Of a stretch of DNA of 10,714 nt, positions 1 through 8,003 are shown piece after piece. The stretch spans positions 5,119 to 15,832 of the forward strand of contig QAXH01006279.1 of the NCBI GenBank assembly GCA_004335635.1, read 5' to 3'. Every line of letters starts with the position of its first letter. The stretch's first letter is position 1. A program made the translations under genes and the position numbers. The notes beneath the pieces were generated by a model, which was given only the letters and a program-made list of their open reading frames with translations, was not told the origin of the DNA and made no database searches. Source of the stretch: Chloromonas sp. AAM2. Its lineage: Eukaryota; Chlorophyta; Chlorophyceae; Chlamydomonadales; Chlamydomonadaceae.

Positions 1-125
1 GGTGTGTGACTCGCCTGACTGGTATGTCTCAGAAATCGGTAATGTAAGTCGCCACCAAGTGTTCCAGCTGCTTCACTGCAGCGTGGTTCAGAAGTAGCAC
101 TACACCGTGTACCAACAAGCCCTGT

Positions 126-236
126 TCATTTGGTTCTGGACCAACACACAGACTCTGTATACACAATAGTTCCTTTCAGTCGATAGATCAGGGCACACGA
201 ACAGTCACCACATGTACCCGTCAAACTGTCCCAGAA
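126..236 (-). CDS. Gene B terminal exon (tentative)
   Basis: An acceptor at GATGTTTGCCAG opens 36 codons (FWDSLTGTCGDCSCALIYRL ... SVCWSRTK) and a TGA at 126-128, in phase with exon 8. The upstream tract is an A9 run rather than pyrimidines, and the composition is Cys-rich, so this exon could be wrong. No TGTAA occurs on the minus strand between the stop and the left edge. Confidence 0.28.
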   Translation of the reverse strand, partial: FWDSLTGTCGDCSCALIYRLKGTIVYTESVCWSRTK

Positions 237-3200
237 CTGGCAAACATCTTTTTTTTTGTCAAATGCTCGCATACTGGTTGACCAAGTACTGCTGCTGCCA
301 CCGCTGTCCGTGATGGCTGCATCCGAACGAACGCACATGCATCAGCCACCTTCGAGCCCTCTCCATCCACTCGTTCAGCTGCTGTAAAGTGCGAGTGAAT
401 GGATTGTATGGCCCCATCCGCACCAGTGGCTGCTTGTCTTCTTCAGTCACTGCTGTTTCTGGGTTGAGCTCCAGGTCGACACTCAACTGCTCCTGTGCAC
501 ACAATTATGAAATCAAAGCCAGTCGGTCAGTCAATACGTGACAGCAAGTGCATTAAGGAGAGCAGCACGCCCTCTTGCTTTGCAGAGTTAATAAGCAGTT
601 CTTGCATGCAATCAAGGGCGAGGCAACAGGTGGCAGGGTCATGACATGCAGCCATGGGCCATGCATGCAAGCATGAGCGAAGCATAGGCATCAGCCAGAC
701 AGGCAGGGACAGCCACATGCATGCACACTGGCACGGGCCAACCATACACAGGTAGGCCCATGCATGCAGATACGGCTCCACGCTGCCACCGGCCAGAAAT
801 GCAATGGCATACACGCGCCCTTGCGTCAACACGAGCCCTTGCGTATCATACTGTGCACACAACCAATCCGCCGTAGGCCTGCCGTCTGCTACTGACTGAC
901 AGTCACAGAACGATGGCTTGGGGTTCTGCCTCCACTGGGTAGTAACCAGTTATTATTATAACTCAATAAACACATACATCAGTCGCCTAGAAGCCTCGCC
1001 ACAATTGGCAGTATCGCTTCGTCACCCCATTCGCACCAGTTGCCCCATATGGCTCCCTCCCATCCACCAAAACATGGACTTTGAAGCCGAAAAGACATAC
1101 CGTTGTCAGGCCTTTTAGAAGCTCTGCAATCTGGTACAGGGCCGCATGCCGATCGAGATGCTCCCAGATGATGAGGCGCTGACCGTTCAGCCTAAGGAGG
1201 TGGTAGGTGTGACCATCAGTGATGAAGAACAATGCAGGGAAGTGCGCAGCGGCGTAGATAGACAGGGTCTCCAGGGTGGCCTGCCCCTTGGTCAAGTTGG
1301 TGAACAAGAAGTTGGCATCTACAAACACATACAGGTTGAATGCTTTCCTATCTAGGGCACAGCGTGCATGCTAGTGACAAATCATCGCAGTACTACTCGA
1401 ACTGCAGGCAGTGCACGATGTACATTTCCACTCTTCACTGCGCTATCGGCTGCCCCTTGTTTGGCGACTTTATGCTCATAAACTGTTGAAAAGCGGAAGC
1501 TTGGCCAGGAAGACTTCAGCAAATGAGGGCAACAGTGCACGCTACCCAAGTGCCAGGTAGTGAGCCCTCCTGCCCGCACACCCAAGGTCACCTGGCACTG
1601 CCTCCTCCTCTTCTTCGTCCTCCGCCTCCTCTTCCGCATTGTGACGAGTGCGCCTGCGCTTCCCACCTGCTGATGAACTGGCCAGCTCGTTGGCCGCAGC
1701 CTTTGTGGCCACCGCAAACACCAAATGGCGAGTATAGCATAGCATGTCCCATGCGTTGCCAGTAACAAACAGTGTCCGATGCAGTACACTGACTGTGCGT
1801 GCCCAATGCAATACACTGACGCAAACAGTGTCTATAGCAATTCACTGACTGTCCGTGTCACCGGATGCCCAATACGATGCCATCAGGCAGTCAATGCCCT
1901 CTCCCGTTCGGCTGCTGCCCTCTACGCTGACAATGGGATGATCTGCATTTGCTTTATGGTGTCATGAGCATGGCATGCAGCTGGTGTTGTGAGCATTGCA
2001 ATGAGTGTGCTGCCATTGCATGCACGTGCACCGGGTGATCATGGCCGCAAACGAACAACTTAATCAGCCACCGCCATGATCCACAGCATGTCCAGGCCAA
2101 GAGCTGTAACAGCATTGAACATCACACAACCAGAACACAAAGACTACTCATGCCCCTGCAAGCTGCCATTCCCACATGATGTGCAGCAACACTCTGTCTG
2201 CTGAGCTCTAACATCACATCTGCCCCCACCTCCCGCTTACCTGCATGCGCCTGTGCCGCTGCTGATGTTTCCGCTGCTGCATGTACATCCAAGAGAGTAC
2301 AGATGCTTCATTGGCATACTACGCTCACCAAGCAACACGTTCTCGACGCACATGGACGTTTAAATCAGTAGCAATGCACGCCACAGCACTAATATGGGCA
2401 AGGGCCATATGTCTACCATAAACGTAGAAGCCCATACGTTCAAGTGGACGCACACACAAGTGACTGTGCGCCGTCCATATGTGCAGCTTCCACCAGCTCA
2501 GAGCTACCACAAGACGTAGTAACCGCCCAATCATGCTTAGGGTCTGGTGGGCTTTGCACAGGCCTCAACAGACTCACACACATGCGCTGGTTCAAGTGGC
2601 TTTCGCCTATGAACCCGCCAGGGAATAGCTCAATATCGTCAATGGAAGCACTGAACAACACACGCATGCATGCGTACAATTGCGTTCCGGCATTACCAGG
2701 CCCGTGGGTCAGCGGCTCTGCAAGGCCTGGTCGCACCGGCTAGACCCAACAGTCGTTTGATTATCCGCACTGCAAGACTAGCGCAAGGAAGGCTTGGGGG
2801 ATCATCTAATGCACCGTGTTCCCGCCGCAAGAGTGCGTGATGAATCAATCAGCTCGACGTGATCAACAGAACGTATGACTTTTGTCCCAGACCAGCTGAA
2901 CCGCCCCTCTATGGCTGCACACCTTGTTGTTTCTGTGCTGCAGCGTATCGCAACTTGTCCTCTTGGTTGTGCTTGAGCTCGCCACCCACACGACACTGGC
3001 GAACGACATCATTGCTGCCATACGGGGTTACAGAGATGTTCATGAAGCCAGCAAAGTCCTGGTTCGCCAGCTCGGCTGGTGCGTCCTCAGGGAGAGCCAA
3101 CTTGAGCGCACCCTTGTTCTTGTGGACGTCATGCACATACAAGCCCCCCACCTCGCCAAACTTCAGACCAAACGACTTCATCCTTTCCTGAACAGCAGAC

Positions 3201-4103
3201 ATGACACGCAACTGTTGAGTGCAGGACTGAGATAATACGCAATGTGGCCGTAGGTGACTGGTCAGCTCCAACATGTAGGCAGCGCCAACAGAAAAGCCAC
3301 TGTGCTTCTACTATTCACCCTCACAGGAACACGCATTGCAACACCAAAGCGTCAGAAATCAAGCGGGCAAAAAACGGCATGCTTTTATACAGAATTGCGC
3401 AGGAAAGCATAGAAGGAACGGAATCTTTCAGACAACTGCAGAACAATTGTGACTTCTTCTCCGCACCGGGCGCCATGATTGGGTTGAGACTTATATCATT
3501 GCATTTAATTCAAGGACATACTAGCTGCTTTGTGTGGGCTTGGTGACGGGTAATGTCAAATTATATCGCATGCGAAATTTTGAGAGGTTGGTGTTCCTGA
3601 GCTTCAGCAGCCGACCATCAAGCTCACAACAACTGTAGCTTCAATTCCGGCCACAGCAAGCTTGCCGCTTGGTTGCACAGGAGACCTAGTCCATGTTTTC
3701 AGCCATAAGCACTGGCTCAGCTTCCCAACCCTGCCATGTACCCCCTTACCCCAGACAGCCTAACATGTGCCGTGACACCCTGCAGACTCTGATTAACAAG
3801 TGCACCAGCCGTTCCATCTTCGCATGTTGATCGAAAGGCTAGCACGGGCAAGTGAACGGGACAGGTACTTGCCTCAAAGTACACGGCATAAGGTGCTGTT
3901 GCCTTGTCCTCATTGGGGTAGTCGTGCGCTGGAAAGTCATCCTGGTAAGGAAAGCCGTTCTGTGGTTCCTCGATTGGGTACAACTGCTGGCCATTGACTG
4001 TATGGAACCCGGTATACGCCAGGACAGCATCCGCCACGGTTGAACCCGCTCTGGACATCGCCTTGGACTTCTTCTTTGCTGGTGCCGGGCGCATGGATGA
4101 AAC
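126..4103 (-). CDS. Gene B: spliced gene, unknown product, model of 9 exons (570 aa)
   Basis: The minus-strand exons 3750-4103, 2923-3187, 2582-2717, 2329-2463, 1592-1788, 1101-1351, 743-850, 337-492 and 126-236 chain with matching phases to 570 residues and a TGA at 126-128. The 5' end is not seen. In order the product has a Lys-rich start (PAPAKKKSKA) and an acidic/aromatic stretch. A Leu-rich domain follows, then a basic patch GGKRRRTRHN next to a Glu/Asp run. After that comes a compact domain with NLYVFVDANFLF and ALFFITDGHTYHLLRLNG. The C-terminal part includes ELNPETAVTEEDKQ. The basic and acidic patches suggest a nuclear protein (inference). The FFITDG...RLNG segment weakly recalls restriction-endonuclease-like or Crinkler-type proteins. 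Some junctions are chosen among alternatives, and the model may merge two genes. Confidence 0.5.
337..492 (-). CDS. Gene B exon 8
   Basis: The acceptor is TTGTGTGCACAG, almost the same string as at exon 7, and the donor is CAT|GTGCGT. Fifty-two codons in phase 0 read EQLSVDLELNPETAVTEEDK, then PYNPFTRTLQQLNEWMERAR. An earlier donor, CGAAG|GTGGCT, would end it four codons sooner. Confidence 0.55.
743..850 (-). CDS. Gene B exon 7
   Basis: The acceptor GGTTGTGTGCACAG precedes TAT in phase 0. The 36 codons read YDTQGLVLTQGRVYAIAFLA followed by GGSVEPYLHAWAYLCM, ending at ATG|GTTGGC. The donor is the weak point; GTGTATGG a few bases earlier is an alternative in another phase. Past the donor the frame becomes Cys/Trp/His-rich, as for intron. 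Confidence 0.48.
1101..1351 (-). CDS. Gene B exon 6, domain-like core
   Basis: The acceptor is GCTGTGCCCTAG and the donor ACG|GTATGT. Two bases complete a split Asp codon, followed by 83 codons: RKAFNLYVFVDANFLFTNLT, GQATLETLSIYAAAHFPALF, FITDGHTYHLLRLNGQRLII and a Leu-rich helix AALYQIAELLKG. The alternation of beta-like and helical segments, and the string ITDG-x3-HLLRLNG-x4-IIW, recall the core of nuclease-like Crinkler or restriction-type domains. No (D/E)xK triad is demonstrated. Confidence 0.6.
1592..1788 (-). CDS. Gene B exon 5, basic patch plus acidic run
   Basis: The donor is GTGCCAG|GTGACC at 1592. The acceptor is probably CACAGTCAG before 1788, with CACAG a few bases earlier as an alternative in another phase. 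It encodes TLFVTGNAWDMLCYTRHLVF, then ATKAAANELASSSAGGKRRR and TRHNAEEEAEDEEEEEA. A basic patch followed by an acidic run is common in nuclear proteins. The acidic run is the complement of the CT-rich stretch near 1597-1637. An internal GCAG|GTGGGA donor could shorten it. Confidence 0.5.
1767..1880 (+). repeat. Imperfect direct repeat, ~58 bp period
   Basis: AACAGTGTCCGATGCAGTACACTGACTGT, beginning about 1767, is echoed by AACAGTGTCTATAGCAATTC and ACTGACTGTCCGTG from about 1825. GCAATACACTGA adds a third partial copy between them. The repeat carries the candidate acceptor of gene B exon 5, so several similar AG sites lie in a row. Confidence 0.5.
1789..2328. other. Intron-like gap in gene B
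   Basis: Apart from the direct repeat at its left end I see no exon on either strand. CTGCTG/TGCTGC words and CATGCA words are frequent. In the gene model it is the intron between exons 4 and 5. Confidence 0.35.
2329..2463 (-). CDS. Gene B exon 4 (candidate)
   Basis: The acceptor is GGCGCACAG and the donor CTTG|GTGAGC. The reading HLCVRPLERMGFYVYGRHMA followed by DLNVHVRRERVA is plausible protein. Support rests on phase fit with both neighbours and the donor; the acceptor is ordinary. The frame stops right after the donor (TGA at 2325-2327), as expected at an exon end. Confidence 0.35.
2582..2717 (-). CDS. Gene B exon 3
   Basis: The acceptor is GGCCTTGCAG and the first two bases complete a split Glu codon. 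It encodes EPLTHGPGNAGTQLYACM and then SIDDIELFPGGFIGESHLNQ. Two donors are possible: GTGTGT after 2582 (phase 2, fits the next exon) and a stronger GTGAGT after 2578 (phase 0, does not fit exon 4 as drawn). A second acceptor, TTGTTCAG, lies inside. Confidence 0.45.
2923..3187 (-). CDS. Gene B exon 2
   Basis: The acceptor GTGTCATGTCTGCTGTTCAG precedes GAA in phase 0, and the donor is CAAG|GTGTGC in phase 1. The 88 codons are the most convincing in gene B: ERMKSFGLKFGEVGGLYVHD, KLALPEDAPAELANQDFAGF and GGELKHNQEDKLRYAAAQKQ. Charged and hydrophobic residues are well mixed. An ATG (MSAVQERM) lies just upstream of the acceptor. The frame would stop at TAG 2909-2911 if unspliced, so this could instead be a terminal exon. 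Confidence 0.6.
3188..3749. other. Intron-like gap in gene B
   Basis: There is no convincing exon on either strand; the plus-strand frame 3244-3546 has an erratic composition. The stretch would be the intron between exons 1 and 2, with a strong GTAAGG donor at its start and a pyrimidine-rich TTCAG acceptor at its end. Confidence 0.4.
3750..4103 (-). CDS. Gene B exon 1 (first visible)
   Basis: The acceptor is GTGCAG directly after a (GGT)9 run, and the donor is GGG|GTAAGG. The exon holds 118 open codons in phase 0: VSSMRPAPAKKKSKA, then VADAVLAYTGFHTVNG, then a Pro/Asp/Tyr-rich stretch (FPYQDDFPAHDYPNEDK). A GC donor, GAG|GCAAGT at 3873/3872, would also keep phase and cut the last 41 codons, which look slightly less protein-like. 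The ATG after VSS could serve as a start if there is no upstream exon. Confidence 0.55.
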
Positions 4104-4106
4104 CTG

Positions 4107-4134
4107 CACCACCACCACCACCACCACCACCACC
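4107..4134 (+). repeat. (CAC)9 microsatellite at a splice acceptor
   Basis: Twenty-eight bases of CAC/ACC repeat abut the gene B acceptor. On the minus strand this is (GGT)n immediately before GCAG, occupying the place where a polypyrimidine tract is expected. Confidence 0.95.
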
Positions 4135-4265
4135 GCAAGACCACAAAGATGCTGTCAGCACCAACTGCGGCACAGTGAACAGCTATGCTTATCGGTGCAT
4201 GTTGATATTATATGGTGCCCTCATAACGTACCCAACCTGTTCTTTCCACCTAAATTTTGTGCTGG

Positions 4266-4678
4266 GTCATGTTTGTGACCTGACTGTGTCAGCAAGGCCT
4301 GGTCTGGCCCCTCATTGGTCTGGCTACGCCCTTAACAAGCACCTGCCGCAGGAGGTGGGGGCACCCACACCCTTGGTTACTCACAAGCCCTCCAACACAC
4401 AGCTCCCTTCAAATGTCAATAACGCGCTGCGCGTGAAGGTAGTCAGGCTGCTGGACAGCAGTTACGGCGATGTAAATGCGGTGCCCCTGTACATCTTTAG
4501 CGTCACAACATTGTAAAGGGGTCTCGGTGGTCAATCAGGTCACCTCACACCCTGGAACGCTGTTCTTGTTCCTAATCAGGCCCTCCCTCTGGCACATATG
4601 TGCCCGGGACTGACGCAGGCGCCTTAGTGGGGTAAACAGTTGAAGTACACCGCAGTGGTGCTTTACATGCGATTGTGA
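4266..4678 (+). pseudogene. Doubtful plus-strand frame with two in-frame stops
   Basis: One plus-strand frame gives protein-like sequence (SNVNNALRVKVVRLLDSSYG, then VPLYIFSVTTL) up to TAA at 4514-4516. It then continues in the same frame (GHLTPWNAVLVPNQALPLAH) to TAG at 4625-4627 and TGA at 4676-4678. This could be a degraded gene piece or chance. The proline-rich beginning of the longer open frame (4040 onward) is the complement of a gene B exon and its CAC repeat, and is not part of this call. Confidence 0.2.
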
Positions 4679-5913
4679 CGACTAAGCCCACCGCGCCCAG
4701 AGCCCGATGCGGTGGGTTCACCCCCATGCCCCGTTACGAAATGTACGTGTTCAGCTGCTTACATTGTATTTTTGGGGTGGCTGATAAGATGAGGTCTGCC
4801 ACTCACCAGTGTCTCACTCAGTGTTTCTATAGCCTTGCTGATGGACAGTCCTACTGCAACAACAGCACCTGTTGGGCACATACAACAGTAGGGATTGTAC
4901 TGCATTGGTAAGCAGGTGTCCCAAGTACACCTATCTAAGCACCTACCTAGCTAAGCACCCCAATTGATGCTGTGAATGTCAAGTCAACAGGACTGCACTA
5001 CGAAACCAAAAACAAAACTAGCACGGTGGGTTCTGGCTTTTGGACCAGCTGACATCCAGAAATGGCCAGTTATCCTTTTGGATTACCCAGACGGCAAAGG
5101 GCACTGTGCTGCACACCAAAGCTGGTGCAACCTCAGGACGTCAGCTGTCGAGTCAATGCAAAATCACAGCAACAGTGCGGCTGCCCTATAACATATTGCC
5201 AACCCCTCATGTTCCGCACATGCAGGACAGTGCATGTCGCACGGCCGCCTGACCGCCACCTGACCAGCGTGCGCAGGCAGCAAATGCCTGCATTCGACCT
5301 GTGACCATTGATGACACCATGTAACCACACAGTGTGCTGAAGCGTGCACTAACAAGCCACGAAGGCTAGGATGGCAACTTGCACTGACCACCCGGGCACA
5401 CCTGGGAAATCAGTGGCCCTTAAACTACCATCGGGCCTATTACAGTCAAGCTCTATGGATGGAAATGCAGCCGTTCACGCCAGCCAACGAATACCGTGCC
5501 GACACTCACCGGCGTCATTCGATGCTCCACCAGCTCCTAATGCACTCCTGGCTCCTGTAAGGCGCCGAACAGCATAGCAGGGGCGCTAATCAACAAGCGG
5601 CATATGGGAAAGATGCATCCCACCTGTGGAGGTGAGACCGTTTGGGCTGTCCAGCCCATGCTGTTTTGGTAAACAGCGGGAAAATGTCTGGCGCTTCCTC
5701 AGTGCATGGGCTGCAGCTGCACTGGTTTCCTACAGTATCATTGAGTCTTCAACGCTCATCAAAGGGCAAACATGCATGCAGGGTGGGTCCTATACTCTTA
5801 TCACAACAACACATTCACAAACAATGGCTGTGGTGTATGTGCTAAGCATGTGTGCAAGTGCCATGTCAGTGCTCTCTCTTTGTTGCCATATGCTGGTCAC
5901 ATGAACACAAACA

Positions 5914-5952
5914 TGGGTTAGGGTTAGGATTTGGCGTTAGGGTTGGCGTTAA
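5914..5952 (+). repeat. Short degenerate telomere-like tract
   Basis: The tract reads GGGTTAGGGTTAGGATTTGG and then CGTTAGGGTTGGCGTTAAC. It contains three TTAGGG units and near variants. It is internal and short. Confidence 0.7.
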
Positions 5953-6026
5953 CGAGCCCTGCACAACAGACTCGCTGCGAGCGCACAACTGCCACAACAT
6001 ACCCGCTGCCAGCCCATAACATACCG

Positions 6027-6085
6027 GCACCCCATATGCGACCTTATCGCTGCCGCTTGCGGTGTGAAATGTACGTGCTACATGG
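6027..6085 (+). repeat. Diverged dispersed repeat, copy 1
   Basis: CACCCCATATGCGACCTTAT followed by CGCTGCCGCTTGCGGTGTGA is repeated with about a quarter of positions changed at 6613-6671. The core CGCTTGCGGTGTGAAA is identical. A shorter echo, GAAATGTACGTG, occurs near 4739-4750. Confidence 0.6.
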
Positions 6086-6530
6086 GTGGCAGCAGGGTTA
6101 TCCTGTCCCTTGGTACATGCAACTCTAGAACGGATATCCCTCCCACACGTACACGTACACATACGACGCCCCCAAGTGTCAGGTGCATGGCATGCTGTGC
6201 ACCACGTATACGCTGGACCAAATTTTGGAACATTGGCCCAAGATGCAGACGCAGGAGAGAAACAATCTGAGAGCACCTCCAGTGTGACCAATGCATTGGG
6301 CAGCCATGCCTGGCAGGGACTTAATGATGTTGTCACGTGTGACGTCAGCGTGTGAGACTAACACGTGCCCATGCGTGATGCGTCATGTGTGGGACAGAGT
6401 GCTGCTCCTAAGAGTGAGCGGCTGAGCTTCACATTGCCGCACGTACGCCGGTCGTGAGCATGTCACATGACCATATGGCACTCATATGCACAGCAGGACT
6501 TGCACACATTTGAGGTGGGCGCGAAGCTGG

Positions 6531-6560
6531 ACCATGCATGCAACCATGCATGCCATGCAA
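6531..6560. repeat. CATGCATGC palindromic cluster
   Basis: ACCATGCATGCAACCATGCA is followed by TGCCATGCAA. Similar TGCATGCA words recur at 603-610, 659-675 and 717-725 and at several other places; they behave as low-complexity background of this genome. Confidence 0.6.
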
Positions 6561-6612
6561 CCCACGGCACCACCCATGGTGCACACACCGCCACATGCAT
6601 CAGCACGCGTGC

Positions 6613-6671
6613 GTGCCCCACATGCAGCCCTTTTGCTGTCGCTTGCGGTGTGAAACGTATGTGTTAATGGC
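6613..6671 (+). repeat. Diverged dispersed repeat, copy 2
   Basis: This is a direct copy of 6027-6085 centred on TCGCTTGCGGTGTGAAACGT, 586 bases downstream. No open frame is conserved clearly enough to suggest coding. Confidence 0.6.
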
Positions 6672-6901
6672 ATCACGCATACCGTGGGTCAAGCACAGGC
6701 CTACACAAATCCGCACGCATGCGCTGGGCTCGTGTGGGTGCACATGTCAATGCAGCTTGGCCTGTTTCTGTTGATGTCTGCGGCAATTTGGCTATTCACT
6801 GCTGCATGCAACATGCACAACACAAGAAAACCAAGTGCATGGGGGTGCATGGTCTCGGCTGCCTAGCCTTGTCAGTCCCTTGGCAGGTGCCCCGTTTCAT
6901 T

Positions 6902-7132
6902 TCATGTGCGTGAGTGCTTGCCTTTCTTGTGTAGCGCCTTGACGGCCCAGAAGATGTTGTCTGTCAGGCCTCAGAGGTCGTCGTCCAGCTCTTGCAGCTC
7001 CTCAGCATCAACACTTAACTTGTGCACCCAAAGTCGCAAGTCGGTTGCCTCCTAGCGCTCCTGCCTGGGTGCATCAGGGTTCTTCATATGCTGCGTCAGT
7101 GCCTTGTCCACTTCGTCTTTCGTGAGCCCCAT
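6902..7132 (-). pseudogene. Decayed 76-codon frame with two internal stops
   Basis: From an ATG at 7132-7130 one minus-strand frame reads MGLTKDEVDKALTQHMKN..., then TAG at codon 27, then EATDLRLWVHKLSVDAEELQ..., then TGA at codon 54, then GLTDNIFWAVKALHKKGK... and a final TGA at 6902-6904. The three pieces share one frame and one style: Leu, Lys, Glu and Asp, with helix-like spacing and few Cys or Pro, unlike the surrounding noise. The TGA may be a mutated CGA (inference). I found no splice pair that would remove either stop. A likely reading is a dead copy or transposon fragment of an unrecognised helical protein. Chance open frame is the alternative. A CAG acceptor-like site lies 15 bases before the ATG. 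Confidence 0.45.
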
Positions 7133-7370
7133 GGTGAGCGGAAGGCACTGCAACAAATGTGGCACGCGAGGCAGGGGAACAGGGGCCTGTTTGTCCCTGC
7201 TGCCAGGCCGCATGAACGCATGACACACTCGACCATGCCTCGCCTGCTGTTGGCCGTCTGCTCATGCAGCCAAGCGATGGAGCTGGACTCGGCCTAGAAT
7301 CGTAGTAAGAATCGAATGTTTGAATCTCCTGCGCAATCACTGAATGACAGCACTCTTCGGTGTGGCATAG

Positions 7371-7463
7371 AGGTGGCAGACCGTTTGAAGTCGTTTCTTC
7401 TTACGTCGACAGGATGGGGACGGTTAGCACGCGCACGCAATACCACGTGTAGTGCGACCCTGG
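7371..7463 (+). repeat. Left terminal inverted repeat
   Basis: Ninety-three bases from AGGTGGCAGACC to GCGACCCTGG are paired with 8004-8107. Compared with the right arm it lacks about 11 bases after TTACGTCG. Confidence 0.85.
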
Positions 7464-7500
7464 TGTAAAGTTGGCAACTGTTGCGGCAGAAAGCAAACTT

Positions 7501-7572
7501 ACCTGCGACTGAACTAACATGTGGTTTTAGTTTTAACCACAGTTAAAACCACATGTTAGTTCAGTCGCAGGT
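7501..7572. repeat. Perfect 29-bp-arm hairpin
   Basis: The arm 7501-7529 (ACCTGCGACTGAACTAACAT..., ending TTTTA) is the exact reverse complement of 7544-7572, around a 14-base loop that contains a smaller TTTTAAC/GTTAAAA fold. Pairing continues outward for about six bases with one mismatch. TA flanks the inner CCTGCG...CGCAGG on both sides, as expected after a TA-targeting miniature transposon, although the palindrome alone would give that. A transcript would form a small-RNA-precursor-like stem. Confidence 0.9.
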
Positions 7573-8003
7573 ACGTTTAAGGCTGACACCGTGCCTGCAT
7601 GTGTGACTGCCCACGGCTTGACGCACAGCATGCTGGGAGCTGATGTGGCATTGTACGTCCCCCGGTCCGGGCCGGGTCAAGGTCAAGAGTGCTCCCCCAG
7701 CTGTGCCTCACAGAAAACACGCGACGTAATAAGCCAACCTAGTGCATGCATGCTGCTGCTTGGTGAGGGAGACGGGTCCTTGTCGCAGGTGGATAATGGC
7801 TGCCAGCTATTCTGTTCTGATTAGCCTAGTGCGTGTTGCTGGACTTCTGTGGAACAAGGTGGCCCCGGAAGAGCACTGCAGCAAACAGCTCCATGAAGCA
7901 GATTGGCTTGTGGCTTCTGCTGGCGTCTGCTTTATGGTTGTATGGACTGCCAAGGGTTCTAACCAACAAACCCTTGTCCGCGAAGGGACTGACGTGTTGA
8001 CTG

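Larger units (their letters stand above)
4135..6901. other. Long region without a supported gene
   Basis: All six frames show only short, compositionally erratic open frames rich in Cys, His and Met, as expected for noncoding DNA rich in TGCATGC and CACAC words. The only items I can support are the doubtful frame at 4266-4678, the telomere-like patch, the repeat pair and the CATGCATGC cluster. It may hold large introns or the 5' part of gene B. Confidence 0.5.

Noticed and set aside
1382..1541. The 3' part of a 144-codon minus-strand open frame (1382-1816)
   Set aside because: It overlaps gene B exon 5 in a different frame, with Arg-, Cys- and Trp-rich content typical of an off-frame reading of an acidic run.
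2859..3235. Two plus-strand open frames of 103-110 codons
   Set aside because: They are opposite-strand shadows of gene B exon 2, with Cys/Ser/Leu-rich, uneven composition.
4040..4265. Plus-strand frame with a run of nine prolines
   Set aside because: The prolines are the CAC microsatellite and the first part is the complement of a convincing minus-strand exon.
5866..6336. 156-codon minus-strand open frame
   Set aside because: It runs through the telomere-like tract (PTLTPNPNPNP) and the diverged repeat, has no fitting splice sites, and its composition is that of noise.
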